Shown: positions 7,143 to 7,149 of the stretch, in pieces
Layout of the letters: each line of letters opens with the position of its first letter
Numbering within the stretch: the stretch's first letter is position 1
Assembly: GCA_038248745.1 (NCBI GenBank)
Contig: JBBRXC010000086.1
Coordinates: forward strand, 1 to 7,149
From: JAENWH01 sp038248745
GTDB lineage: Bacteria; Bacillota; Clostridia; Peptostreptococcales; Anaerovoracaceae
Length of the DNA: 7,149 nt
Reading direction: 5' to 3'
Program-made: the position numbers and the translations under genes
The notes under the pieces: generated by a model
What the model saw: only the letters and a program-made list of their open reading frames with translations
Databases searched by the model: none
Told to the model about the DNA's origin: nothing

Positions 7143-7149
7143 TTGCCTC

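Noticed and set aside
1..7149. Search for tRNA or rRNA genes, CRISPR repeats, insertion sequences, riboswitches and terminator hairpins.
   Set aside because: Essentially every base lies in one of the seven genes; no repeat array, inverted terminal repeats, transposase-like protein or GC-rich hairpin followed by a T-run was found by eye.

Overview
The window is one densely packed seven-gene stretch, all on the minus strand, from a low-GC Gram-positive bacterium, most likely an anaerobic member of the Clostridia. The reasons are the AT-rich coding sequence, strong AGGAG-type ribosome binding sites, a PolC-type DNA polymerase III (typical of Firmicutes and a few other lineages), and the gene order uppS-cdsA-dxr-rseP-ispG-polC that is familiar from Firmicutes. 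I cannot name the genus.

Reading in the direction of transcription (right to left): uppS (undecaprenyl diphosphate synthase, 7142-6411), cdsA (phosphatidate cytidylyltransferase, 6414-5626), dxr (DXP reductoisomerase, 5617-4469), rseP (site-2 membrane protease, 4450-3458), ispG (HMBPP synthase, 3448-2378), a small hotdog-fold acyl-CoA thioesterase (2391-1963), and the first 652 codons of polC (1957 to the left edge, where it runs out of the window). Genes overlap or sit at most 18 bases apart, each with its own ribosome binding site. There is no intergenic space in which I can see a promoter, terminator, RNA gene, repeat or mobile element. The promoter must lie upstream of uppS, outside the window, or inside a gene.

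Functionally the cluster joins isoprenoid precursor synthesis (dxr and ispG of the MEP pathway), use of isoprenoids for the cell-wall lipid carrier (uppS), phospholipid head-group activation (cdsA), membrane proteolysis (rseP) and chromosome replication (polC).

The main surprise is in polC. In the PolC family the two halves of the PHP domain are normally separated by an inserted DnaQ-like 3'-5' proofreading exonuclease of roughly 170-190 residues. Here the two halves are joined by only about 18 residues and no exonuclease is present in the visible part of the protein. The PHP domain itself appears to keep all nine metal-ligand positions, including an Asp where B. subtilis PolC, as I recall it, has Asn. 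Proofreading may therefore be done by the PHP domain, by a separate exonuclease, or not at all. The second unusual point is the thioesterase gene placed between ispG and polC.
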